Source of the DNA: Oryzias latipes
Lineage: Eukaryota; Chordata; Actinopteri; Beloniformes; Adrianichthyidae
Direction: 5' to 3'
Assembly: GCF_002234675.1 (NCBI RefSeq)
Contig: NC_019860.2
Span: forward strand, 11,530,586 to 11,594,585
DNA: 64,000 nt
A program made the position numbers and the translations under genes. Below the pieces are notes generated by a model. The model saw only the letters and a list, made by a program, of their open reading frames with translations. It made no database searches and was not told the origin of the DNA. Below are positions 37,601-42,552 of the stretch, in pieces (the stretch's first letter is position 1; each line of letters opens with the position of its first letter).

Positions 37601-40600
37601 TTAGGGCCTTTATTCTTATGTGGCAGCCATCAATGCTCCTTGTGACCCTTTGGAAGGAGAAAGACCAAGCGAGCTGCTGAAATCCAGAGGCGACTTATGG
37701 TAGTTCATTCCCACTGGGAAGCTGGGTGACCCTGCTCATCAGCTGGAGGATGCGGTCTGCCGTCCTGTGGACAACATCGCTCATGGTGGACCGTGTCATG
37801 TCAAAGACTCTGGCTACCACACTGTAAGATGTGCCACACGCCAGCCAGAAAAGAAACACCAGGACGTCAGTCTCCTGTGACCCCCCAGAGTGTGAGGAAC
37901 CCGAAGCTGATACTTCAGGACCATCGACCCAGATGCTCGATGGTCCTGCGGGTCAACCGAAAATCCAGTCTTGTGTCGGACTGACCGTCAGCGTAAAGGG
38001 CCAGGACAGACACCTTTGTGTTGGTAAAGCAGTAGAGACGTGGAAGACCCTGGAAAATGCAACATTAATTATTTCATTGAGGAAATTAAATCACATTTTT
38101 TTAATGTTTCTATTTATTTTGATGTCTTACATTTTAGATTATGAAGTATTTATTAATTCTGGAAAATCTCGTGGTTTTTATTTGGCTGGGTTTTTGGATT
38201 TTCATTTAAACTTTTAAAAATGAAAGTTTTTGTTTTGTTTTTGTTTAAAACAAGTGATATGGTTTGACTCTGAATAAAAAATTCTAAACTTTGAACTCAC
38301 AAGTGTTTCATGTAATTGGACTACACATCTCACTTGAAAAAGAATGTTAAACTCTTACCCAGCAGACTGTGTAACCTTGAGCATGATTAGTAACAAAGTT
38401 TAAGTTAAAGTTTAAGTTTAACTAAAAAAAAAGCTTTAAGTTTAACTCACAAGTTATTCTGTCTGGTCAGGGCATCCAGAGGAAATCTTCTGAGATGTCT
38501 GCTTGTCCTTGCCGTACTGTGATGCTGCATATCTGCTCGTTTTCAGTTTGATCTCACGAAAAACGGTTGAATTATTGCCAGGAACACGGACAGATTCATT
38601 TTCAAAGCCATTTTCAGTAAGGTGTAAGAAAACTACAGAAAAAAATGCCTCCTTGCAAGAGCCCGTTAATCGTTCAGCGGCACAAAAACAAAATAAATAT
38701 TGGCATGAAAAAATAACTTGGGGGTTTATTTATGAACAAATACATTAAATCAACGCCAAAGTGTTTGTAATTTAATTATTTATAAATCAGTCACGTTTTC
38801 CATGATCAGAACACAGCAGATTCATAAATAGTCTTTGTAAAATGTTCATATTTATTATGTTTTTACTCTGACAAATAAGTGTCATTCTCCGCGTTAAATA
38901 GGAGTAGTTCGCCTCCAGACCAGGTGGTGGCGGTAATGCGCCACTTTGTTTCCGTGTCAAGCGCGTTATGAACAACACCCAAAAGAAAAAAGTACTGAGC
39001 ACGGGTGTCTGAATTGCTTTTAAATTCAGAGAACTATATATAGTTCTGCACTATATAGGGTTTTAGTAGTTAGGGATCAGGGCAGGAATTCGGACACAGG
39101 TTCATTTCCACTGAAATGCCTTCAGTCGACCAACTTCGTTTCTAACAATAAAGTAAAAAAAAAAACGTTGTTTCTACTGAAATGCCTTCCGTTTCTATTG
39201 AAATTTTCACATGTGTATGTGAGAGCATTTTGGATAGTGTGTGTGAGAGCATTTTCACATGTGTATGTGAGAGGATTTTCACATGTGTATGTGAGAGGAT
39301 TTTCACATGTGTATGTGAGAGCATTTTCACATGTGTATGTGAGAGCATTTTCAGTAGTGTGTGTGAGAGCATTTGACATGTGTATGTGAGAGCATTTTCA
39401 GTAGTGTGTGTGAGAGCATTTCACATGTGTATGTGAGAGCATTTTCAGTAGTGTGTGTGAGAGCATTTCACATGTGTATGTGACAGCATTTTCAGTAGTG
39501 TGTGTGAGAGCATTTTCAGTAGTGTGTGTGAGAGCATTTCACATGTGTATGTGAGAGCATTTTCAGTAGTGTGTGTGAGAGCATTTCACATGTGTATGTG
39601 ACAGCATTTTCAGTAGTGTGTGTGAGAGCATTTCACATGTGTATGTGAGAGATTTCACATGTGTATGTGAATGAATACATTTTCAGTTGTATGTATACAA
39701 GCATTTCACTAGTGTGAGTGAGAGATTTCACATGTGTTTATGAATGCTAATTCTGAATAATGTCCTACACGGCACCTCATAAATAATCATCCATCCATCC
39801 ACATAAAATAACAATTATTTAATTCCAAAAAGATCCTAAAATTTTGCCTAATGAGTAGTAATGCGATCTTCCAATCAGAGGTCGACCGCTCTGCCTCTGC
39901 ACCACTATATTTAAATTTGACGTCCAACCATTAAATAACCCAAGTAAGCCAAGAGAAAGTGCAAGAGAAAAAGAATTATACATCCATCCATTTCTAAAAA
40001 AAAAGTATTTCATTCCATAAAGATCCCAAAATTTATCCTAATAAGTAATTATGCGACTTCCTAATGCTTTTTGTTATTGATCTTGTTTTATTCATTGATA
40101 TTCATTTTAATTTTTCTTTTTTCATAGAAAGGTGAATAAGTGCTACAGAGGCCGATCCTGCCCCATCATTGTGCACTGCAGGTAAGAAATCCCAGCTCCT
40201 CTGTCCAGAATCATTCATCTGGTTTCCATAGTGATCAGTTTTGTTGATTCAAAGTCATTTCTGGAAAAAGGGCATCAAGTAAAAGTTAAAAAAATTTAAA
40301 TATTTTTTTTTATAAAGTAGTGTAATACATCTGACTGAATCTGTTTCCATAGTGATGGTACAGGCCGGACCGGGACATACATCCTGATTGACATGGTTTT
40401 GAACCGCATGGCTAAAGGTAGAGTGGATTCATTTCATACAGAATTTGAAAGGTTTTTGAGAATGATCTTGAGTCTTATTGTCCAACAGGTGTAAAAGAGA
40501 TTGACATTGCTGCAACATTGGAGCACGTGCGGGACCAGAGACCTGGGATGGTGCGCACCAAGGTGAGTCCAGAGCAGATGTTTACTCCTCTTATTATTTC

Positions 40601-40896
40601 TGCAATAGCATTATTTTAGGTTTAACCCAGACAGAAAGCAGGAACTTCAGGTTTAAGTGTGTTCAGTTGAGTTTTGGTTGCAGATTTAGTCACATTAAAA
40701 ACTTAGCTGCATAAAGTCAGAGCACAACTTTTGTATTTTGTGGAGCCGACAGAGTGATGATATGCTGCCCTCTACTTGTGAAACAGATAAATGACAGTTA
40801 ATTCTGACTTATACTTGTGTCCAGGACCAGTTTGAGTTTGCTCTGACTGCAGTGGCTGAGGAGGTGAACGCCATCCTCAAAGCTCTACCCCAGTGA
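1610..40896 (+). CDS. ptprn: ptprn: receptor-type tyrosine phosphatase-like N (IA-2), 22 coding exons
   Basis: IA-2 is a single-pass membrane protein of dense-core secretory granules. Its cytoplasmic PTP fold is catalytically dead and it acts in granule biogenesis and regulated hormone secretion. Exons, all with AG/GT borders: 1610-1691, 20131-20181, 23189-23299, 23369-23468, 23540-23663, 23744-24134, 28874-29014, 29090-29136, 29249-29391, 30835-30914 (or -30920), 31387-31451, 31638-31844, 31967-32269, 33795-33942, 34074-34147, 34294-34371, 34496-34615, 35155-35321, 40128-40181, 40353-40417, 40489-40562, 40825-40896. They sum to 2697 nt in one frame, about 898 aa (human protein about 979). 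Visible parts are a signal peptide (residues 1 to about 25), a Cys-rich RESP18-type segment (exons 2-3), a transmembrane helix (about 463-487), a Gly-rich juxtamembrane insert, and a PTP domain with WPA instead of WPD and HCSDGTGR instead of HCSAGIGR, the pseudophosphatase signature of this family. The C-terminus KALPQ is typical of the family. An exon of about 95 bp expected between exons 9 and 10 was not found. Introns 1, 6 and 18 are swollen by transposons. Confidence 0.95.
2043..2081. repeat. Perfect 39-bp palindrome (19-bp arms, 1-nt spacer)
   Basis: TCTCATCCCCCTTTTCAAT is followed by one G and then its exact reverse complement. It lies in ptprn intron 1, outside any recognised transposon, and could extrude as a cruciform or fold as an RNA hairpin. 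No function is inferred. Confidence 0.85.
3306..3313. promoter_or_regulatory. CRE octamer TGACGTCA, left arm of foldback element
   Basis: A perfect palindromic cAMP-response element lies 21 bp from the inner end of the left arm, in a GC-rich context (GGGGAGGCGGGGCGA just upstream). Its mirror copy is at 4105-4112. This is the known consensus; binding here is inferred only. Confidence 0.4.
4105..4112. promoter_or_regulatory. CRE octamer TGACGTCA, right arm of foldback element
   Basis: Mirror copy of the CRE in the left arm. It is also next to the central segment and is followed by the same GC-rich tract in reverse complement. Confidence 0.4.
5421..5481. repeat. Short hairpin (22-bp arms, 17-nt loop)
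   Basis: The segment at 5421-5442 and the reverse complement of 5460-5481 match at 20 of 22 positions, around the core AAAGCATCTTTGC. The size resembles a short pre-miRNA-like stem, but pairing does not continue beyond the arms. A decayed MITE or a chance palindrome are equally possible. Confidence 0.6.
5792..6059 (-). mobile_element. tRNA-derived SINE (near full length)
   Basis: On the - strand the element opens with a tRNA-like head. It has an A-box-like TGGTGCAGCGGTAGGGCGGT and a B box GGTTCGATTCC, then a unique body (GTGTCGAAGTGTCCTTGGGC) and a tail ending TATATAAATATGCGCCATT. This layout is that of tRNA-headed fish SINEs. It is not a functional tRNA gene because the cloverleaf is incomplete. 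Two further partial copies occur in this window. Confidence 0.85.
6130..6700 (+). pseudogene. Tc1/mariner transposase relic
   Basis: The frame at 6163-6618 shows Tc1-family transposase sequence: [13 protein letters not shown], then [26 protein letters not shown] and HDKAPSH, which corresponds to the second catalytic Asp block. The third catalytic region (normally PDLNPIEN) is out of frame ([13 protein letters not shown]), and in-frame changes and stops follow. The N-terminal DNA-binding part and the inverted repeats are not recognisable. It is a dead 3' fragment in intron 1 of ptprn. Confidence 0.85.
7286..7567 (-). repeat. Chromovirus 3' LTR
   Basis: On the - strand it begins TGTTAGGTACC and ends CCTGACA. 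The purine-rich stretch TTGAGGAGGAGG just upstream on that strand is the likely polypurine tract. Confidence 0.9.
7524..10872 (-). pseudogene. Chromovirus pol (protease-RT-RNase H-integrase-chromodomain), frameshifted
   Basis: Reading the - strand from right to left, a protease block with LLDSGAEQN lies near 10790-10750. Reverse transcriptase follows with [12 protein letters not shown] and FVYLDDIL near 9810. RNase H starts with [11 protein letters not shown] near 9390. Integrase has an HHCC-like zinc finger near 8720-8840 and a catalytic core beginning HIALDFVTG near 8640. A C-terminal chromodomain ([17 protein letters not shown]) lies near 7670-7720. The frame changes at about 10557, 9390 and between 8650 and 8270, so no intact polyprotein is made. 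These are host-genome retroelement genes; no host role is indicated. Confidence 0.92.
10891..11880 (-). pseudogene. Chromovirus gag, broken
   Basis: The capsid-like part ([20 protein letters not shown], a typical gypsy Gag stretch) lies near 11640-11570. A CCHC zinc knuckle ([14 protein letters not shown]) lies near 10960-10920. The two are in different frames, with a shift between 11184 and 11286. A stop follows the knuckle, and a TGA sits where the N-terminus is expected. Confidence 0.85.
11923..12204 (-). repeat. Chromovirus 5' LTR
   Basis: It is the same length as the partner LTR, with substitutions at about eight positions. Immediately internal to it on the - strand I see TTACGATCCTGTCACCAATGG rather than a clear tRNA primer-binding site. 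Confidence 0.88.
12726..14190 (+). pseudogene. Internally deleted non-LTR (APE-type) retrotransposon
   Basis: After a GC-rich 5' leader (12726-13080), a 280-codon frame at 13091-13933 joins two parts that are normally far apart. The first is an apurinic-type endonuclease segment ([25 protein letters not shown]). The second is reverse transcriptase beginning near [14 protein letters not shown] and [15 protein letters not shown] continues in another frame at 13950-14189 with [20 protein letters not shown] and ADDTILF. The linker and finger region between endonuclease and RT is gone and no 3' end is present. It is a dead deletion copy on the sense strand of ptprn intron 1. The clade was not determined. 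Confidence 0.8.
14200..17500. other. ptprn intron 1, no gene seen
   Basis: AT-rich intronic sequence. Visible items are a poly-G tract near 14664-14675, a GTAGTATGGA-type short tandem repeat near 16350-16390, and homopolymer runs. No coding exon, RNA gene or recognisable transposon is supported. Confidence 0.6.
17502..17816 (-). mobile_element. Probable solo LTR
   Basis: On the - strand it starts TGTCACTTCCTG and ends CTGATAACA (TG...CA ends). It contains a TATA-like CCTGTATAAGCAG and, about 140 bp further on, an AATAAAGACTCTG polyadenylation-type signal, the layout of a gypsy-type LTR. No internal retroelement sequence flanks it. A clean target duplication was not found, so the boundaries are approximate. 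Confidence 0.6.
17817..20130. other. ptprn intron 1, no gene seen
   Basis: AT-rich intron. A GGAT/GGTG short tandem repeat (about 18606-18650) is the only repeat noted. Nothing coding is supported. Confidence 0.6.
20131..23299 (+). CDS. ptprn: ptprn exons 2-3: Cys-rich RESP18-homology segment
   Basis: Exon 2 (20131-20181) and exon 3 (23189-23299) encode the luminal N-terminus with [15 protein letters not shown] followed by DDGLFGQCQ. The four cysteines and the FGQCQ motif match the RESP18-homology region that targets IA-2 to the regulated secretory pathway. The intervening intron (20182-23188) has no recognised gene. It ends in a GC-rich, G-run-containing stretch (22880-23060). Confidence 0.92.
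22880..23060 (+). promoter_or_regulatory. GC-rich block with G-runs, CCAAT and CRE/AP-1-like sites before exon 3
   Basis: Two G-tract clusters (about 22888-22904 and 23039-23055) flank AACCAATCGG (a CCAAT-box core at 22951), a TGACATCAC CRE-like site near 22988 and TGAGTCAT near 23064. This is unusual in an otherwise AT-rich intron. It could be an internal promoter or enhancer for a shorter ptprn transcript. This is inference from motif clustering only. Confidence 0.3.
23744..24134 (+). CDS. ptprn: ptprn exon 6: Ser-rich luminal spacer, tandem NAGNAG acceptor
   Basis: This exon encodes a low-complexity Ser-rich stretch between the RESP18-homology and mature-ectodomain regions. Its acceptor reads TAGCAG directly after a TG microsatellite. 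Splicing can therefore start at 23744 or 23747, adding or dropping one Gln without a frame change. Confidence 0.88.
24549..24730. mobile_element. hAT-type MITE
   Basis: Imperfect terminal inverted repeats (CAGGGGTGTTGAACTCCAGG at the left; the reverse complement of the right end reads CAGGTGTCAAACTTCAGG) bracket a 182-bp body. An internal palindrome sits around CTGATTACCTGGATC near 24620. CAG-type ends and size fit non-autonomous hAT elements. The flanks share CTCTA but no exact 8-bp duplication. It lies in ptprn intron 6. Confidence 0.72.
25582..28591 (+). mobile_element. Young RTE-type LINE with 12-bp target duplication
   Basis: An identical 12-mer ATCTATTTAACC flanks the element at 25570-25581 and 28592-28603, the target-site duplication of a recent insertion. 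The 3' end follows the stop codon by only about 25 bp (GATGGGAAAAGCCGAAAGAG). This compact purine-rich tail is typical of RTE-clade elements, which lack a long poly(A). The 5' end starts inside an open frame, so the copy may be slightly 5'-truncated. It lies in intron 6 of ptprn in sense orientation. Confidence 0.9.
25675..28566 (+). CDS. RTE LINE ORF: APE endonuclease + reverse transcriptase, uninterrupted
   Basis: One frame is open for 963 codons and continues open upstream to the element's left edge. The first codon of the listed span is TTG and the first in-frame ATG is at 25786, so the true initiator is probably upstream or lost. The endonuclease part (about codons 28-260) shows [22 protein letters not shown] and a QHRMVV histidine motif. 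The RT part (about 490-760) shows [21 protein letters not shown] and MMFADDIVI, with catalytic Asp residues in place. A basic C-terminal domain follows ([14 protein letters not shown]). Base use is strongly purine-rich on this strand. The enzyme looks catalytically intact, so this copy may be mobile or a recent offspring of a mobile one. Confidence 0.92.
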   Translation: MTTVGRRKRGGRRVRGQREKGKGRNIGLRIGTLNVGTMTGKGRELADMMERRKVDVLCVQETRWKGSKARSIGRGYKLFYHGVDRKRNGVGVILKGEFVNSVLEVKRVSDRMMSLKLEIEGVMVNVVSGYAPQVGCELEVKERFWSELDEVIESIPRGERVVIGADFNGHVGEGNRGDEEVMGRFGVKERNLEGQMVVDFAKRMEMAVVNTYFQKREEHRVTYRSGGRSTQVDYILCRRGHLREVNDCKVVVGESVARQHRMVVCKMTLEVRKKKRGKTEKKTKWWKLQNEETCEEFRQKLRQVLGGQDELPEDWETTAEIIRETGMKVLGVSSGKRKDGKETWWWNEEVQECVQRKRLAKRKWDVERTEEGRQEYKEAQRRVKREVAKAKQKAYDELYDRLDTKEGEKDLYRLARQRDRDGKDVQQIRVIKDRDGKVLTTQESVQKRWKEYFEELMNEENDRERREEDVVVVEQEVAEIGKDEVRKALKMMKSGKAVGPDDLPVEVWKCLGETAVEFLTSLFNRILESEKMPEEWRRSVLVPIFKNKGDTQNCSNYRGIKLMSHTMKLWERVVEARLRKKVEICEQQYGFMPRKSTTDAIFALRMLLEKYREGQKELHCVFVDLEKAYDRVPREELWYCMRSSGVAEKYVRVVQDMYERSMTVVRCAVGQTEEFKVEVVLHQGSALSPFLFAMLMDRLTDEVRQESPWTMMFADDIVICSESREQVEEQLERWRFALERRGMKVSRSKTEYMCLNERDQGRSVRLQGAEVKKVQEFKYLASTVQCDGECGKEVKRRVQAGWSGWRKVSGVLCDRRVSARLKGKVYKTVVRPALLYGLETVAVRQRQEAEMEVAEMKMLRFSLGVTRLDRIRNEYIRGTAHVACVSDKVREARLRWFGHVQRRDSGYIGRRMLEMELPGRRARGRPKRRYMDVLTEDMKLANVRVEDVHDRVRWKTMTRCGDP
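28874..29391 (+). CDS. ptprn: ptprn exons 7-9: luminal domain leading into the mature ectodomain
   Basis: Exon 7 (28874-29014) encodes a helical stretch around [19 protein letters not shown]. Exons 8 (29090-29136) and 9 (29249-29391) are polar. Exon 9 ends GAGYIITNQ, matching the start of the IA-2 mature-ectodomain strand (GYIVTDQ in mammals). The donor is in phase 2. Confidence 0.88.
29392..30834. other. ptprn intron 9: expected ectodomain exon not found
   Basis: In the IA-2 family about 30 residues including a conserved helix (LLEILAEHVH type) separate the GYI(I/V)T strand from the segment corresponding to exon 10. I read this 1.44-kb intron in search of such an exon and saw none. Exon 9 joins exon 10 in frame without it. 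The intron is AT-rich with no recognisable transposon. Confidence 0.5.
30835..30920 (+). CDS. ptprn: ptprn exon 10 with tandem donors
   Basis: It encodes [21 protein letters not shown], part of the ectodomain fold before the transmembrane helix. Two donors 6 bp apart, GTAAGA at 30915 and GTGAGT at 30921, both keep the frame to exon 11 (…KA-IAEK or …KASK-IAEK), so two isoforms differing by two residues are possible. Confidence 0.85.
31638..32269 (+). CDS. ptprn: ptprn exons 12-13: transmembrane helix and Gly-rich juxtamembrane region
   Basis: Exon 12 (31638-31844) carries the single transmembrane helix ([20 protein letters not shown]) and the basic stop-transfer region. Exon 13 (31967-32269) has the conserved [10 protein letters not shown] start. 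It then has a Gly/Ala-rich run of about 40 residues encoded by GGA/GGN repeats (32020-32130), and then the highly conserved [20 protein letters not shown] block. The Gly-rich run occupies the place of a short linker in mammals and looks like a trinucleotide-repeat expansion. Confidence 0.9.
32826..33031. mobile_element. TTAA-type MITE, copy 1
   Basis: Terminal inverted repeats AACCCTTGTGCTATC...GATAGCACAAGGGTT enclose about 200 bp. A TTAA lies at the left junction; the right junction reads GGGTTCC, so that duplication is mutated. Two further copies lie at 41.5 and 42.3 kb. TTAA targets suggest a piggyBac- or Kolobok-mobilised family. It is in ptprn intron 13; the rest of that intron is unremarkable. 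Confidence 0.82.
33795..35321 (+). CDS. ptprn: ptprn exons 14-18: N-terminal half of the PTP domain
   Basis: Exons 33795-33942, 34074-34147, 34294-34371, 34496-34615 and 35155-35321 encode [13 protein letters not shown] through LLDFRR. The block includes the PTP motifs [25 protein letters not shown] and DFWQMVWENG. The normally catalytic WPD loop reads SWPAQG: the general-acid Asp is Ala, as in other IA-2 proteins. Exon 18 is followed by the 4.8-kb intron carrying the Harbinger element. Confidence 0.93.
35560..36185. repeat. 24-bp minisatellite with two alternating unit types (left arm)
   Basis: Type A units contain CACATACACATGTGAAAA and type B units contain CACATACACTACTGAAAA. About 25 units are arranged in a repeating order, roughly A-A-B-A-B-A-B-A, that itself recurs. 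Because 24 is a multiple of 3, both strands show long open frames (about 200 codons); these are artefacts. Confidence 0.93.
37007..38010 (-). pseudogene. HARBI1-like (PIF/Harbinger) DDE transposase, frameshifted
   Basis: On the - strand, IDGCHIRI-like sequence (near 37630), [20 protein letters not shown] and [14 protein letters not shown] (near 37510-37450) are the diagnostic core of the Harbinger nuclease, with the Asp of the DS motif in place. Further on, LTPYREP and [14 protein letters not shown]...[15 protein letters not shown] match the C-terminal part, but in a different frame and after an in-frame stop. No complete enzyme is made. The element's customary second, Myb-like protein is not clearly recognisable; small frames on the + strand at 36273-36820 are candidates only. 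Confidence 0.82.
39004..39099. mobile_element. Truncated MITE (same family as at 59.4-59.9 kb)
   Basis: GTGTCTGAATTGCTTTTAAA...TAGGGATCAGGGCAGGAATT closely resembles the right part of the element at 59419-59876. It lies just inside the right inverted repeat of the Harbinger element, so it is nested. Confidence 0.65.
39200..39735. repeat. 24-bp minisatellite, inverted partner (right arm)
   Basis: Reverse-complement version of the array at 35.56-36.19 kb, with the same A and B unit types but a different order and several 22-23-bp units. Together the arrays form a large potential stem. Confidence 0.92.
39820..40070. repeat. Diverged direct repeat around a SINE-head fragment
   Basis: CATCCATCC...AAAGATCCTAAAATTTTGCC (39789-39866) and a related copy (39979-40065) share the same order of motifs. 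Between them is a - strand SINE head fragment (TGGTGCAGAGGCAGAGCGGT, near 39887-39906). A local duplication or a composite repeat is likely. The ptprn exon 19 acceptor follows at 40127. Confidence 0.55.
40128..40896 (+). CDS. ptprn: ptprn exons 19-22: C-terminal PTP domain with dead active site
   Basis: Exons 40128-40181, 40353-40417, 40489-40562 and 40825-40896 encode [18 protein letters not shown] to [12 protein letters not shown] and the stop TGA at 40894. The P-loop reads [10 protein letters not shown]. The Cys and Arg are kept but Asp replaces the usual Ala, as in mammalian IA-2, where the loop is HCSDGAGRTG. The Ala-to-Thr change at the next variable position is specific to this sequence as far as I can tell. 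It splits across exons 19 and 20. Confidence 0.95.
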
Positions 40897-41269
40897 ACCC
40901 GCAATCCAGACTTGCTCCTGTGAGGCGGACTGAACCATAACGTGCCCACCATTCATTGATCTTTCCTCCTCTGTACACGGATGACAAGTGATGCCTCCTC
41001 CTGCATGTCACCTAAACTTCAAATCAAAGTGGTGAAAAAAAATATATACAGATCAGGAAGAGTTTGGAGAATTCTGAAGAAAGTGTTGGTTTATGAAGTT
41101 TGCAAATCAAATTGGGAGTTAAAATTCTACTGCCTCCTAATTTAAAAAAACATTTACATGCTTTCTGTGTACCATTGAAGCATTTTCAGTCTCTGGGTAT
41201 GTCATGTTTACCTCATGCAAGATAAAAAAAACTTGAAAAAAAAGCTTAATTTGTATTTGTGACAGCTAA

Positions 41270-41275
41270 AATAAA
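41270..41275 (+). terminator. ptprn: ptprn polyadenylation signal AATAAA
   Basis: This is the first canonical AATAAA after the stop codon that is followed by a GT-rich stretch (TGTGTTTTGTGTCTTG, 41306-41321). It implies a 3' UTR of about 390-400 nt. Confidence 0.65.
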
Positions 41276-41478
41276 TCTTTTGGTGTTAAAGTGCTGCAAC
41301 AATAAGTGTGTTTTGTGTCTTGTAAATCAGAATTAGTTTATTGATCGATGCACAGGCATGGAATGAATGCCTGAAGGAACGGCCTTAGTGGAGCAGAAGC
41401 ATGATTCTAACCCCAAAGCTTTTAAAAAACTTAAGGTTGGTGAACATTTAAGACCTAGTAGGGCCCTACTAGGGTTAT

Positions 41479-41691
41479 TTAACCCTTGTGCTATCTTAGA
41501 TGACTCCACCCTTACATTGACGTGTTTTCCCTACCATGAAAAAGGTGGATAAAGGTGGAAAGATTTCATGTAATCCATGGACACCAGTGAGGTTCACAAA
41601 TCATTGAAGAAAAAAGGTTCAGCGCACTGTTTAGTGGGTCTAGATGACCCAACTCCCAATGTTAAAGTGCCTAGGATTGCACAAGGGTTAA
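41479..41691. mobile_element. TTAA-type MITE, copy 2 (complete)
   Basis: The same family as copy 1, with AACCCTTGTGCTATC at the left and GATTGCACAAGGGTT at the right. TTAA lies at both junctions (41479-41482 and 41688-41691), the expected 4-bp duplication. Confidence 0.87.
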
Positions 41692-41699
41692 ATTTAAAC

Positions 41700-42257
41700 A
41701 TTGGGCGGTTGTGGTGCAGAGGTAGAGTGGTCCACCTCTGAATGGAAAAATGCAGGTTTGGTTCCCACTCTGCGCGCCAATGTGTTGAAGTGTCATTTCA
41801 GTCAGACAACTCATGCAGTAAGAAAGATTTATTTTCCATATTTCTTTTAGTTTGACACAAGGCTCCGTTCAGATTCAATAAAATCAAGATCTCCATAGAA
41901 CACTTTGGCTGTAAAACTACCCCTAACGGAACTCACAGGTGGAAGCCGGGGAGGAGGGTGGGGCGACAAACGTGAGCTCGCGGAATTGTATAAAGAGAGC
42001 GTGGGCCGCACATCTGGATCTTTAGTAGGACGCTGAACAGGTGAGTTAATTGGGCTGAACCGCCTGCAGGGAGGAGTAATCAGGTTAAACGCACTGCTTG
42101 AGCTGCCTGCCTGCCTGAAATACTCCCAAGGTTGTTTATGATATTAAGACACCGTACCACACATTGTTCCTGATGGTGTTGGTTGGTGCCAGTGTTAGAC
42201 ATGGAGCCGGCAACAGTGTGTGCATGGGTGAATGGGACTAGCACTTTGGGCCAGGCC
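41700..42257 (+). mobile_element. tRNA-SINE interrupted by an insertion
   Basis: The SINE head (GTGGTGCAGAGGTAGAGTGG, then a B box GGTTTGGTTCCC and TGTTGAAGTGTC) stops at about 41792. Body and tail resume near 42141 (AAGACACCGTACCACACATT, then GGTTGGTGCCAGTG and GTGCATGGGTGAATGGGACT). Compared with the copy at 5.8 kb, the two halves are collinear, so about 350 bp was inserted into an existing SINE. Confidence 0.7.
41793..42140 (-). mobile_element. Insertion inside SINE, possible solo LTR
   Basis: Read on the - strand, this segment has a TTTATACAATTCC TATA-like box followed about 150 bp on by GAAAATAAATC, a polyadenylation-type signal. It also contains a GC-rich block with CCGCGAGCTCACG. This layout fits a short LTR. 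Boundaries and target duplication are not certain. Confidence 0.4.
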
Positions 42258-42258
42258 T

Positions 42259-42391
42259 TTAACCCTTGTGCTATTTTAGATGACCCCACCCTTACATTGA
42301 GGTGTTATTCCTACCATGACAAAGGTGGATAAAGGTGGAAAGATGTCATGTAATCCATGGACACCAGTCAAGATCACAAATCATTGACATA
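42259..42391 (+). mobile_element. TTAA-type MITE, copy 3 (truncated)
   Basis: The left half of the family (from TTAACCCTTGTGCTATTTTAG) is present up to about 42391, where it diverges before the right inverted repeat. It abuts the SINE tail directly. Confidence 0.8.
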
Positions 42392-42552
42392 CTCACATAC
42401 TGTGGTATGTCTGTGAGATAGTCGCTGGTCCACTCCAGCTACTTTCAGTTTTCCTAAATAAAATGTATTTTAAAGATTTGCTGGAAACCTCCAAAGGTAG
42501 CCAGAATTGGCTGGCTCCTCAGGACTGGTCCAGTCAAAAACTGACTTCTACA

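Larger units (their letters stand above)
35437..39785 (-). mobile_element. HARBI1/PIF-Harbinger transposon with minisatellite-built inverted repeats
   Basis: Outer ends TATGAGGTGCCGTGTAGGAC (left, near 35441) and its reverse complement (right, ending near 39781) start long inverted repeats of roughly 0.6-0.75 kb. Both are flanked by AATAAT, a possible 3- or 6-bp target duplication. Each repeat consists mostly of 24-bp subrepeats. The interior (about 36240-39000) carries a broken HARBI1-like transposase on the - strand and a truncated MITE near 39.0 kb. It sits in ptprn intron 18, directly between the two halves of the PTP domain. Confidence 0.85.

Noticed and set aside
38503-38748. 81-codon frame inside the Harbinger element
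   Set aside because: No similarity recognised. AT-rich and not in line with the transposase, which is on the other strand.
35560-39735. CRISPR-like regular repeat arrays
   Set aside because: Units are contiguous with no unique spacers, and the setting is a vertebrate intron inside a transposon. It is a minisatellite.
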